Assembly (NCBI GenBank): GCA_013398955.1
Contig: VWPU01000923.1
Coordinates: 1-64,000 of the forward strand
DNA from: Callaeas wilsoni
Taxonomy: Eukaryota; Chordata; Aves; Passeriformes; Callaeidae
Length of the DNA stretch: 64,000 nucleotides
Direction of reading: 5' to 3'
Shown here in pieces: positions 1 through 13,400 of this stretch (position 1 is the first letter of the stretch; every line of letters starts with the position of its first letter). The notes beneath the pieces were generated by a model that was given only the letters and a program-made list of their open reading frames with translations, was not told where the DNA came from and searched no databases. The position numbers were made by a program, and so were the translations under genes.

Positions 1-2539
1 GAACCCAAACCCCTACACTTCTTCAACACCTTTTTAATATGATATTTTTCATTCAGGCGTTTTTATAGGACATGGTTCTCTTAAAGCCTTTTTAGGAAGC
101 AAAGCTAAGTCCAGGCTAGGTTTAACAGAACAAAGTCCAATTGCAATACTATAATATTATAACTGCCTTAGGATATCTGGCATTGAAAGTTACACCAATG
201 CCACATGCCATATGCTGAATAATGGGGTTATGCCAGTATATAACTCTAAATAACAGGGGTAAACCTGCAGAAGGGAGAAGACTGCATACCAAGGTTTTCA
301 AAATAATTTTTGGCTCTCAGATTTGTTAAGAAAACCTGAACTGACAGTAATATACCTGATGCACAGAGATCCAAACTGAGCCCTCAGAAAGTCTGTGTAT
401 GTGGGATGCAAAACTGAGGTGGTTCCAGTTTCAATGAGCTAAAATTTTAAAATCTCAATTTAAAAAAGTTAGCTGGTAGAGGAAGGGCACAGAAGAGGGC
501 AGTGCCATGAAAATGGCCTGTGGGGAAGCAGCCACATATCTAAACCAACACACCTCTAGGTGAGAGCTGTCCCCCACGCTCCAGCCTTCAGCCTGTCCTC
601 CTGAGCCAGCTGCACAGCCCCTCTGCCCACCCCAACAAGCGGCACCACAGCTCTGGGGCTGACAAGGGCTTTGATGACACCATCCCACTCCCATTCATAT
701 TTTCCCTGCAGCCAGCTCACTGGATAGAGAAACTTGGTGCAGGAGCAAATGGGCTTAAACTTAAACATAGCTAGGAGAATGTTGATTTTCTTCTGTATCA
801 ACCCAACAGTCTGTGGTACATGCAAATGCTCCGTTTCCTCTGCAGCTCCACCAGGCATAAAGTTATGCTACTGCTGTGTGAGTACACAAATAATGAGGGA
901 AAACAAAGAGCAGAAATAGAGGAGAAAAGAAACAAAGTGGTGCCAAAGAATGACAGAGAAGCTAGGAGGAAAAGGAAGAGTACTGGACAGAGGAGGGTCT
1001 CAGAGCAAATCTCACCAGGGATTTTGGGGATACGGTGTAGCTTGGTGGGCACTGGCCCTCACCCTCACCCATGGACCCCGCTGTTGGATGCCCGTGTGAC
1101 GCCCGTGTGTTGCCCACGCCTGCTTCCCCCGCTGTCACTGCAGCAGCCCAGCTACACTGCCAAGCTCTTTCCACTGGTGCTCAGAGAGTACTAATGTGAC
1201 CCCTCAGCTAATCCCCTGCCACACCTCTGAGGCTCCCTGCTGCTTTTCTGAGCCGGGTTTTTCGATGATAAAACCTCGCCTGTACTAATTGTTGTTCCTA
1301 GTAGTAAAAGCAGTGTAACTGAGAACAACATGAAAAAGTGTCTGAAGTGAGTTATTTTTAGTTGTGGTTTGCATGAGAATACTTAAGGCTGGTGTATTTA
1401 TGAAGGCCATGGAGCAAATTAAAGTGTCATGAATAAAGGTCTCTGTGCATGCAAACTTCTTTTTCATCCAGGCAGGGCTGTTCTTTAGCCTGAACATACA
1501 GTGGCTTCTATTCCCAGAGGGAGAGCAGGGATACAAGTGCTAAACAGCACTTGGTGAGACTACTGGGATGTATAGTTTTGTCATATATTAAAAATGATAC
1601 AATTATAAATAAAATTTTGCTTTAGAAAAAGCCCATTGAAAAGGAACATCTTCAAAGTAAAAAAGCAAAACCAAATTAGTTTGCAACCTTTTATCTTTTT
1701 TGGCTAATTTTTCTAGGAAGGTAGCATATCTTCAGTTACTCAGCTCTGGTGAGATTTCTTTTTTAAATTCACAGGTGTTAATTGATGCTAAATTATGTAA
1801 TTCTCAGTATGTGTATCACAAATAAGATTGACCCAGACTATGTAATCTCTGTTAAATAAAAGATAAAAATATTGAAGTCATTAAAACTGTAGAAAAATAT
1901 TCATGATATTATGATATTTTAACCTGAATTTTGCTTTCCTATTTCTGTCACTTCTATACTTGTATTGACAGTAATACTCCATATGAAACAGAAAGCAATT
2001 TACAGAGTCTTTAAAGAAATCCTGATGAATGTTTCATGTTCCAGTCTTTGTGTTACTTAGGATACACATCAGCAACTTTGCTCCTTGTTAATGCAGAAAT
2101 ATCTTTCATAACCCTTTCATCATCCCACTCCTTTTAGAACAAGATACATTTGTGACCTGAAGAGCGTGCTGGGTCTTCAAAGGGAAGGGAAGAAATCCAA
2201 AGATAAACTTGCTTACCATTAGGTATTCCTAGACCTTAAGCTCAGTTTCAGATAGATTTTGTCTGCTGCCTGAATTCATGTTCAGCATCTGCACAGATGT
2301 TCATTAATTTCCGTGAGAAATACTTTTGGAAATGAAGCCACACACACGATTCCCCTGGCCTTTAGTTCAGAAAGATGCTAGATCATGTTGAGTCCCAATG
2401 TCAAATATCTCTGTGGGGAAAGACTAGAAAGCCTGACCTATTTGCATATGTGAGCGAGTATGGCAACAATCTGCTGCACTAATGTATGACAAGAAGGTTA
2501 TTTGACAATAATAAAATTGCAAAGATGATAACTCACAGT

Positions 2540-2562
2540 TAAAAAAAAAAGGAAAAAAAAAG
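2540..2562. repeat. A-rich low-complexity tract
   Basis: Two runs of adenine separated by two guanines. This is low-complexity DNA with no associated element visible. Confidence 0.8.
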
Positions 2563-3664
2563 AAATTCCTCCTTGTTTTTACAGACAAAAGGGAAGAAGG
2601 AAGAGAAGGCAACATCAGTTCAGAGAATGTGGCTGGATTTTAATAAAGGCTGGATGACTTCATGGCCCCTGAAAACATTTATGTATAAATGAGTTGAGAT
2701 AATAAGGCTAATCAAATGTCATGCTTCAAGTAGTCAGTTCATGGCCTGAAGGGACTGGGAAGTGCTTTTTTGCCACTGTACAGATGTGCTTCATTGATTA
2801 GGATTTGTCCATTTCAGAGGAAAGTTACAGAGCCACAGGCGTCCGTGATGACTTGCTTGAGCCAGTATTCTTATGGAGACTCATCAGCTTCTTGGGTGTT
2901 TTATTTTATGTGGATGCACAAGTTTCACAGCAGCCTGACCTCTGCCATGGACATGGGTTAAACATGACTGTATCATACAGCACTATCACTGAGAAATCAT
3001 GGAAACTTTGCTTAAAGTTTGTGCTGCAGATCAAGGTGCAGAGATTCATTTGATTGAGTTAGCAAATTGATGGGTTTGTGCTGTTTCTGCAGGACTGAAT
3101 TCATATAATCTCTGTTTAGTTTTCCTGAAAGGTAAAGAATCCCTCATAGACGTCGTTTAGAAGCCTAGGCTTCTTTATTTCATCTTATTAGCTTCTTTCT
3201 CAGAGCATAACATCCACAAGTGATAGCGGTACAGTACAGTCCACAGCCTGGCATGTGTGACTAAGCCTGATTAATTAAGATTTGAGGTCAGAAGAAGAAG
3301 ATGGTTCCATTTCTTCTAGGTATTCCATGGTCAAAGGTATGGTCAATAATAAAAACATCACAGAGCTACAATTGAGTTAAGAAGATGAGGACTTCTAACG
3401 CTGTGTCTGTAAGACATTCAGAATATTAAAGCAGATAACAAGGTATGACAAACAAGATTTGTTTTTCATATCTGCAGGGAGCTGGGAGGACAGTGCAAAT
3501 AACTTTAATACCATTTGTACCTTAACTGTGGTGCCTACGGGATGCATTGTTACAGAGCTGAAATCACTCATTGTGGCTCACTTTGGGCTGTGCCTACAAA
3601 TTATGATATAACACAGAACCAGGCTGCATCCTGGAGGCTGCCTTGCCATGGCAGTGTAAGCTGG

Positions 3665-3704
3665 CTCTGTGTCTGTGTCTGTGTCTTTGTCTGTGTGTGT
3701 GTGT
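3665..3704. repeat. Compound (GTGTCT)n/(GT)n microsatellite
   Basis: Imperfect GTGTCT hexamers run into a pure GT tract. It lies in the HS6ST3 intron and is a probable polymorphic marker. Confidence 0.9.
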
Positions 3705-3990
3705 AAAAGGTCTCGTTTTGCAAGTAGTGAACTTGGAAAAGCTTGCTCAAAGTTCTTTGCATGCCAAGTATATCGTGGAAATTGTGCATAAAAACTGATT
3801 CCCTTTCAAACTACAGCTTTTGTTGTATGAAATTCTATCATAAAGTCACTTCTAGTTGGTAAAAGCTTTTTTCCTACGATGCTGTAGTATCTGTAGACAA
3901 AATAGTATCTTTATGACATCAATTTTTTGGAAAGCAAGTTAAGCTTTTGCTAAGATTTGGGGAAGATTAGAGGGCCCCCTTGTGGAGATT

Positions 3991-4032
3991 TTATGTATGT
4001 ATGTGTGCGTATATATATATATTTATATATGT
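3991..4032. repeat. TATG/(TA)n AT-rich microsatellite
   Basis: Tetramers of the TATG type are followed by alternating TA. Simple repeat within the intron. Confidence 0.85.
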
Positions 4033-6947
4033 GAAAAGATACCTGTTAGATCAATGCAGAAGGAAGATGGCAATTTTGCTTATAGCTTTGAGTTATATTA
4101 TGCATACCAAATATTTCTGTGTTTGCTCAGATGCTATAAACTATTTTAGTAAAACACAAAGTTCAGTGTGAAATGGGAAGTCAGCAGTCTGTCATGTTAG
4201 TATTCAATTGAAATACTGTGTCATCTTGTCTGTTGGCTTACAAGTAAAATCATACAATTGCATTACACGAAGAGGAATTTTAGGGGGAAAAAAATTAGCT
4301 TTTTTTTTTTTTACAGCTGGGTAATTTCGTTAGGTTTTGTGAACTATTTCAATGTACGAATAGGGAACACTACTCTTATAATGTATCCATTAGTAGAATC
4401 ACCTGAAGTTCTTTTATATCTGTATTGTCATGTTGTTTACCTTATGGGAGGCAAATACAAAAAGTTATGGCCAAACCTAGTTGCTTTACAAATTCAGCAT
4501 GTAGGACAAGAAAATGATTCTGATGCCTGAATTTTGTGATGATCATTTATAATTTATGGTCATTATGCTTGACGTCAGAATTAATAAAGATTTGAGGCAA
4601 AGCTTAGAGAGAATAAATTAATGTACTTTCAAAGGGATTTCAATTACTGAGCCCTTTTTATTGTTAATTACTTTATTAATTGAGCAGAATTACTGTACTG
4701 ATTCAAAATGCATTGCAGTGAAAAATCCCACAGAACTTTTATCTGAGCATCCCAGACTTGGAAAAGAGTGCCTGCAACTGAGCTATTAGTTGGAAATCAG
4801 AGAAAGCTCAGCTAGGGAGGGAGCCTGGTTATACTTGTGGCACAAAGGGTTTCCAGTGAAGCCAGTTATAGAGGAACACTGGTGATGCTGGTGCTGCATG
4901 TCTTACCTAGCCAGAGAATAAAATGGGATAGCAACATCTCCTTCAAAAACCAGGAAGACGATGAAAATAGATGTTGTAGTTGAATCTAAAATAACTAATT
5001 TTGCTTTGTTTTAGACCTAACAAAATCTAACTGAAGAAATGTAAATGTCAGAAGATTTAAGGATCTGGCTACATTTCATTTGTTTTTTCAGGGGCTCTTC
5101 GAAACTGAATTTTAACAATCAAGTGTATACCAAGCAGGCAGCTAGGACCTTTGTGATAACAGATCTCTCATAACTCTGCATGAAAGTATGTAGAGATTTT
5201 TTCCTCTATAACCATTATGAAAGGCCTTATGTTGTTTAAGTTACTGAATAGGCAGGAGTTCTGTGTCCCCACCTTGGAGCTGGAGGAGTGCTTGGTCACC
5301 CAGGCAGTAACCTGCCCCATGAGACTGCTCCTGAGACAGGGCCTTCCTCTAACCTTTTTGGCAGCTGCTGAGAGACTGTGACCTGTTTGTGAGGAGGGTT
5401 TTGTGGTTTGTCCTGTGTGCATAAGGGATATTTTATTAGTCCTGTTATGCTAAGCTGTTACCCGTGACTATAGGTATCAGACTTGTTCAGGGAGGGTCTC
5501 TTCCCAAACAGGTTTCTGTAACCCTTTAAGGCTATATTGGCAAAACAAGCTCAGACTGCAGGTCCCTTGTGCAGCACTGTCTTCAGGTTTGCTCTTCTCT
5601 TGTCCACTGTCTGTCATCACCTTCCTTTTCTCTGGCCAGCTCTTGTTTTCTGCTGCCCCTTCCTGCTGTGGGCCATCCCCTTTGCTTGTTTCCCCTGTAC
5701 TTGTAACATCTTCCTGAGAAAGGCAAGTTCAGAACTTCCTCCCCAGGCTGGGGCTAGAGGCAGCTCTGGGAGGAGGTGGGTAGGACAGTCATGCAAATGC
5801 ACCCTGATTTCTTGTTCCCTTCTGTGCAGTGGAATAGCAAAGGCAGAGAAAAAAGAAACAATAATTTTGAGTAAAGAGGTCGTGCGTACCTCAGATTTAC
5901 GCAGTTCTTTCGAGATACAGCAATCACCTGTGCACGATAGTGACGAGATAGAATGAGGGTGATGTGAGCACTGGATTCCTCGTTTGCCAGTCCCGACAAA
6001 AGATTTCTTATTCTCCCCAGCACAAATGCTTTGCATGTCTTTAAAGAATCTTGTAAGACACTGCACATCTATTGCTTTTGAATAGTATTACCTCCTATGT
6101 GTGCTCACACCCTGTTTCTAAAGAGGTACAGGGGGTTTTTTATGCATGTGCTTGATAGAATGATGCAATTCTCATTGTTTGAATTATTATTGCATTTTAT
6201 ATTTGTATTTCTTTCAGCAAGGTTCTTGCTACTTCACTCCTTTCAGCAATTTAAGGAATAGTTAGAACAACTGAGCTTGATATAATTTAGGCAAAGAACA
6301 AAAATCACTGGAGGGAACTTTGTTGGATTTGTGTCTCATCAAGAAATGATTTACAATTTGTATCAAGCTTGTTTGTTTTTCCATCAAATCGCCTCATCTA
6401 TATATTTCTATTCCAGACCACTTCACTCTGAAACAAATTGTCATTTCCTTATCTTAACCGACCTCTGTGTTCTCACATGCACCAAAGCTGGGGCCACTAG
6501 CCTCTGGGCTGTGACATGTAAATATCCAGCATCCATCTATGATAGCAGAATGGAAATTTACCTTCAATAAAGTATTTGATAGACCAGCATCTGCAAAGTT
6601 ATTATACAAGGCAGAAAACATGAGGCTGAGCATAAGAATTTTCTGGTGAACAAAAAGCTGGTAACAAAACAGGATGTGTTGAAAGAGGAACTTAAAGGAA
6701 GGTTATCCATGAATTTCAACAGGACTAGTCTTAACTCTGGCCCTGTTTCATGTTTCCATTAATGATGTGGGCACTAAATGCTTAAGTATATTAATGGAAT
6801 TTGCTTAATGACCTTGAGGATTTAATAAAAATAGGGGAAATGAAGTTTGGTAGTGCAAAGTCATGGTCATGTATCTGAAGCCAGCAGAAACAACTTTCCT
6901 CTATCAACTGAGTGCTTACCAGCCAAAACAGGGAGTCTTCATACTGA

Positions 6948-7050
6948 TAGAATCACAGAATGGTTTGGGTCGGAAGGGACCTTAAAAACCATCTAGTTCC
7001 AACGCCCCCTGCCATGCGCAGGGTCACCTTGCATTAGACCAACTTAGCCA
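6948..7050 (-). mobile_element. CR1 LINE 3'-end fragment
   Basis: The segment begins with AATCACAGAATGGTTTGGGT and continues through GGAAGGGACCTT, CATCTAGTTCCAAC and CCCCTGCCATG, the reverse complement of the avian CR1 3' terminus. It is a short, severely 5'-truncated insertion on the - strand, about 100 bp, and matches the remembered consensus well, so it is relatively young compared with other copies here. Confidence 0.95.
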
Positions 7051-8430
7051 GTAACACAGTGACTATGCGTTTCCAGAGTCATGTGGCCCCATAGAAAACC
7101 AAATGTAGTGTGAGGGTGTATCAGAGAATACATTGCCAGTGGAGGTAAGAAATGTTTATTGTATAAGGCACCTCTAAAGCCTCGTGTGAAATTTGCTCAA
7201 TCCTAATCATGTATCATGAAATTCGAAATCGTGCAAGTTCAAATGCCAGGAAAGGACTGCTATGATGATCAAAAACTGGAACAAATCTCGGGAGCTCCTT
7301 ACTTTTGTAAGCCCCCTATCAAAAGCTAGCATGAAAAGCTGAAATGTTGGAAAACTCAGTGAAGGGATCTAAGCATGACCCAAGGGTTTTGGGGACTGCA
7401 GTGTGGTCACTTAGGACTTTTCTTATCAGAGGAGACAACAAAAAGTATTTCAGCTTTGTAAATTGAAAGTTGAGAGATGTGATTGCTCTCTGATCTTCAG
7501 CTTAAATGCTATTTCTCCTTCTCTAATGTTATATTTATAAATCTCCTTGATGTATTTGCAGTGTTAACTCAAGAAAAACTGGATCTAAGTAGACCAAGAC
7601 CAGGTTTTGTCTGAGAATAAGACTTGTGTTCCTAAATGTAAGAAGCAACCTTCACAAGATGTTTTCAGTAGGAGCAATGGCATGAAAAGGTATTTCAAAA
7701 GGTTCTAGGATGCTTTAGGAAAGGGATAATTGAGTGCAGTTATCTGTGCTGGCAGGGTAGGTAGGGCACTGTGATGTCTCTGAGAGCTTTCTTTTGCTAA
7801 ATAAATCAACAGATGTCTTCATATCTGCTCATACTACTCTGTATTTTCTTCACTGCCGGTGAGGCTTAGCTTACCTACATGTTTAAATATGGAGTAAAAT
7901 GCCCGACTTTATGCTCCGTGTTTGAAAATTGATGCCTAAATCCTGAAGGCAACACACAGGAAAAACCTGTATTAGCTCAGAGAGCTCACACATATTCATA
8001 CGCTGTTCATGTGCATTTTCTAAAATACTGGGATTAAAACCATGGAAAACTACATCATTTCATTAGCCTAGGAGCTGCTCAAGATCCAGACGTGGTACCT
8101 GTGAACAGAATTAATTTCTTTAGGGACATGTAGCGGCTGCACTGTCCTTTCCAATTGCTGGCGATTCTATACTGAAGAATGTGTCATTTAAATAAATATT
8201 CATGAAGTTGCTCAATAATCCAGGGTGTGCTGATTTGGAGTGTTACAGCCCTATTTAAAATCATATTAAAAAACCCCCCACAATTTCTTCAAAAGAGACT
8301 AAAAATCCTTTGTACTGTGGCTGGGAAAGAACAAGGGAGAACGGGGATGATCTAGTTGGTGAGCTGGTTCTGGTTTGATGTGTTGTGTGACAGGACCATA
8401 CATTTGGTGACAGAAAACTTTCTGCTGTTA

Positions 8431-8778
8431 TTCTGAATCCCAGAGCCCCTGGGGTGGGAAGTGACCTCAGGAGGTCTCAAGTCCAAGCCCCAGCTGAGAG
8501 CAGGGTCAGCGCTGAGCACAGATGGTGTTGCTCAGAGCTCTGTCCGGTTGGATCTTCAAAATCTCCAAGGGTGGAGGATGCAGAGCTGCTACTGACAAAA
8601 CTTCCCAATGCTTAATTATTCTCATAATGAAAATAGTTTTCCTTATATTCTCACCTTTTTCAGTTTATGACAATTGTCCCTCATTAGCCATCCCACTATG
8701 CACAAGAGTGAAAAGCCTTACTTTGTCTTCTCACTGGCCTCTTCTTAGGTGCTGAAAGGCTGCTGTTTGATCTCCACC
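8431..8778 (-). mobile_element. Old CR1 LINE fragment
   Basis: The reverse complement of the CR1 3' region is visible in order: a GGAAGTGACCTCAGGAGGTC block, AATCTCCAAGGGTGGAGGAT, CCTTATATTCTCAC, CCATCCCACTATGCAC, and a terminal block ending GGCTGCTGTTTGATCTCC. Many substitutions and small indels show it is an old copy. Two open frames overlapping it (8522-8755 + and 8731-9126 -) are therefore not genes. Confidence 0.85.
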
Positions 8779-10385
8779 TAATGTCTCAGACACATCTTTG
8801 AAATACTTCATTAAAATCTGTATCCTCACAAATTTATATTCTCTTATGTCAAGAAAAAAAGTCTCAGCACTCTCACTTTCCTTTTGCAGCATTAGGTCCC
8901 AAGATACATTTTCACTGATGATTTTGAAGGGTATGTGGCAATGTGATATGTCAAGAATGTGATTATTATTGTCATGATTATTCATTACTTTTAAAAAGTA
9001 CAAAGTCACATGTCCTAACTCTAAAAGCAGACAACATTTTAAAAGGAAATTGTCAGTTTGCATAGTCCAAGGCCAGTTGTCTTCATTCCTGAAGTATTTA
9101 AGAAGAAAAAAAATTAGTCTCCACAAATGTGGTTTTAACCATTGTTTTCAGCACAGATGTAGTGCTGGATTTTGAAACTCATCTTTTTTCTGTGTTATAT
9201 GAATCTGTGAACCAGTGCTATGTTAAAATAGCTTACCTAATATCTCATTCTTCTCGTATCTTTGCATAGCTGTATGCCATTATTGAATTTGTTCTAGCTT
9301 CACATCAAGGAAAATTGGACTCTTTAGGTGGAAAAATTCCTGACGTTGTATGTGCAGCATTTGTGTTGCCAACGGTTCACTCCCTTTCTTCTACTCTTCT
9401 GGACTACCCTAAATCACTACTGTTAGAAGTTGTTTGATGTCAAAGAGTGAGTGATCTCTAAAGACACTCCTTGTCATCTGTCATTCTTTAATCAGGTCTA
9501 GGACACTAATCTTCTGATCAACAACCATGCAAAAAAATAAAATAGTGCTATAAAGCTTTCCTGAGGTTTTCCTGATGGCATAGATACAAAATTTAATCTG
9601 ATATTTCAGGGGATATTTTTAAAGAAAAAAGGGCTTTCCATTTCTAAACAGAAAAATCGGGAGTTTTGTAATAAAAGCAGTGAATTACTGTAAAAGAAAC
9701 TGAAGTTGGTGACAGGGAGTATTCCTCCTAATATGCAAGAAAATACAAGGTTTCACATTTCTTAAGTGCTTTCTAGTGCCCAATCACCACATTTCTCTTG
9801 CGTGTAACACACTGTGTCATCACAAATAACTTCCCCTTGCAACCACCTTTGCTTACCAGAACCAGAAATACAATCCCAGCTGTCTGACTCCCAGCCCTCC
9901 CTCTGTCACGCTGATATACTGATATATCAGCAAGGACCACAAAATTGTAATGGACTGTTTTTCTAACTGCTGGATAGGAGATTTGTATGAAACAATACAG
10001 AACTTGCTAAAAAACTTTGTTTTACTTTGGGGAATGGTCCAACTCTATAAGCATGTTTAGAAAGAGGTATTATATCATGTCTGGTAGATGTATTATAGGT
10101 ACGAAGAGTTATGAAATTGAGGTTCTCTGTGGTTACTCATTACAAAATGTTATGTTAGTGGTTAGTTTTTGATGTTGGCCTGAACTTTGCATTCTGTGAA
10201 TACGACCCTTCAGGCAAGGATCCTTCGGCTCCAGGCACAGGGTTCACCTTGCACATAGACACCTGTAAGACATAGACACCTCCAGGTCAGCAGTTAAGCT
10301 TCCTCTGTGGCCGAGGTACGCCGTGTGATGCAAAGGGAGCCTCTAAAGGGATGCAGCTTGTGCCAGAGGTGGCCCCTGCCATGGC

Positions 10386-10402
10386 CACACACACACACAC
10401 CA
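10386..10402. repeat. (CA)n microsatellite
   Basis: Short pure CA run in the intron. Confidence 0.85.
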
Positions 10403-13400
10403 CTGCCTGTGCTGAGCAGCTCCCTGCTGGTGTCAGAGCTTGCCTCAATGCCTAGCTCATATGTAGAGCACTGCAATTAGATGTCCTGCCCCGAAAGTAG
10501 TATCCAGACCCTTCTCTGAGCAGGTCTATCCTATGGATTTAGCTGCTCTTTATGCCGTTAGGGTAATGAAAAGGGTAGTTGAACCAACAGAGGCTTGTGG
10601 CCAACTCAGAAATAGTAAACAATGGACAGTTTTTATTCCAATTGGATTCAGAGCCATGGGACAAAATCTCAGAGGAATAATGAGACACATCTAAAATTTT
10701 GTAGTTTTGTACCTCAAAATTAAAATTGTTTTTTTTTTATTTTTCTTCTATTTACTCTGCTAAGTTCTCCTTTAATGTGGATTAAGTGTCTATAGAATAT
10801 TACAGCCACTGTTTTAAATAAAGTGCTCATCATCCCAGATAAAAACAGCAGAAGTGGTGAGTGCTCAGATCCTCTGAGAAAACAGCCAATTAAGTGCTTT
10901 TGCTACATGCTTAGCAGGTGATGCATGTGGTAAGAGTAGATAAATCTTCACTTTTTAATGATGGTGGCTGTTCTTTCAGTAAAAGTCTTGTAAAGAATCC
11001 CATGAAAACCTGAAAGGACAGCTAATAGTATTAAGGTCACAAACTTATGTAAAGGATTTCTTAGAAACCATTCCTTCATGGTGTCTAGCATCCTGTGACA
11101 GATGCTAAGCTTAAGAAGCCTATGAGCTCCTACTACATCATCTTTGCAAAACTTTGTGGGACAGCTAGGGTTTATCTGTCTGGCTTGGTGGATAAGCTGT
11201 ATGATGTTTCCTGCAGCCAGATGGACCTGCATATATTTCGTGCACTGTTTCATAGATTTTCGTTACAGTGCCATTGTTCTGGATAAGTATACAGTCTGTT
11301 CTTGTTATTTTGGGCAGTTTATCTGTAAATTAAGCACACCATGGATGCAGAGACACTCTGCACAGAAACTCTTCCAGCCTTGAGCTGATACATCTGCATT
11401 TCACTAGGGTGACTTTGACCAGTTCAGATCAGCCTGACAATGTTTCTCTGCTTTCTGCCTTCCCCCATCATTCCTGTTGCATGTTCTTATTCCCTAATTG
11501 TACTGTGTTGTACATGTTGTACATTGTAAACGTGCTGTGTTATACTTATTTTTGTTTTGTTTACCCTCTTCCTTTCACCATTATCCATACTGACAATACT
11601 TTGCCCACGGAGAGGTTGCTGATTGCAGGCCGACTCTGTTACTGCCTCTGAGAACCTGGGCTTCAGGATAAAACTGGGAAATATAAGGCTTTTGTTCACA
11701 TAATGCTGATCCTTCTTAAGCTTTCATCTTGCCACAACCTCTGCTGGTAGCAGAAGTGTGCTGACAGGATGGCTTTTGGTGGGTATTTCAGACCTTTCCT
11801 CAGGAGCACGCTCACTTCCACAATTAAAGCTACTAACTTCTTATCTCCACTTGGGATGTAAACTTGACCAAGAGAAGCAGTATGTGGGTGGTTTTGTGGC
11901 GCACCTGGATTTTTCAGTCACTTTGCTTTTCTTCCTTCTCTCTGCTAGTGTTTTCCAAAATATTCTCTGATGACTCTTTTTCTCCACCTCAAATACTCTT
12001 CTGTCTCTGCATCCACTGCCATAAGCATGCTGTTCTCCTTTTATGAAGATGCCATTCATCCTTCTTCCCCAGGAGGCCCTATAGGATGTTTTTGTTCTCA
12101 GTGTGCGGTGATCCTTCACGTACTTAGTAAATCTCCCTCAGCTGGGACATCTGTTCCATGGTGATAGAACAGGCAAAATGCCCTGATTTGGGATCACCTC
12201 TGCTTATAGCAGACTCTGCTCCTCTGAAATTAATTTCTAAACCAGAGCAATACTATTGAAGGATTAATGTAAGATTAGAGTATTTATATTAAAATACCTT
12301 ATAATGTGGACGAAGTACATGTTCTTAGGTTATAACTAGAAGCTTGTTTTATCTGTTCTATTAATTAAAGGTTTTCTTTGCCTAATGCTAATGAAGAGAT
12401 TGGATTTCATGCAAGTTGGACTAGAGCCTTAGGAATTACCAAGCATTTTATCATTCTAGTGTAAAGAGTAGTGTGCAGCCCACGCTTCACGCTGGTGCTT
12501 GTTTGAGCCCTTGCATGGATCCTCAGGCCCTTGCCATGACCATCACCTGTCCAAAAAATTAACTATCACATAGTGACAACTTCAATAATCCATTAGTTTC
12601 AGTCCATCATGCTCAAAAGGAGATTGCTTAATCTGGGGAAGCTGCATAAAGTTTCCTTTCAGGAGGAGCTAAGACTGTGACTAGTGGGCTGGTGTTTGAA
12701 ATGAAAACTAGACTGTTCTTACATGTCCATGTGTTTATAGAGACAGTCACAAGATACATTGGCAAACACACATTTATGCGTTTACTATCATTTTTCTGTC
12801 ATTGACAAACACAGGTTGTGGCCAGATTTCAGTGTAAATTTTTACACACACATACATGCACATGCTGATATAGATATTGATTGCATAAAAATATTTTTAT
12901 ATATCTACAACTTGTGTGGGTTTTAATTAATTTGGAATATTTTCTGTAAAAGGTCTTCTCCCTGACATACCAGCATATTCTTTTTGGCTAGCCTTTAAGC
13001 ACTGTGGGTGTCTGTGACAGTAGTTTCATTAATCGATGATGTGAGTCTATTAAAATGAAGCCAAGAAGTCTGTGATGAGTTTGCTTTGACAAATAGGGTA
13101 ACAGAAGTCATTACTTAATTCTTTGCTCAGTATTTCCCACAGTGGGCAGCCATGGAGTTCAACATAGCCATAAGTGTGAGCATGGGTGGTGCAAGAGGGT
13201 CATTTACACCAATGAGAACAAGTGCACGTCTGTATTCAGAGTGGTTCGAGCATATTCAGTATGTAGCAAACTTTATGCTATTTTACTGAACAGTAAAGAA
13301 AGGCCATATCCTGTTTCATATTTTTGCAGCCTTCTTCCTGTCTTTATTATGAGCTGACTTCTCAGCCATTCCCAGTGTGATTGAACACTGGTGTATGAGG

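Noticed and set aside
5537..6068. Overlapping open frames of 139, 149 and 104 codons on both strands
   Set aside because: No recognisable domain, no splice context, frames on both strands cover the same bases, and they lie inside an intron; chance frames.
8731..9126. 131-codon - strand frame
   Set aside because: Its start overlaps the CR1 fragment at 8431-8778 and the rest resembles no family.
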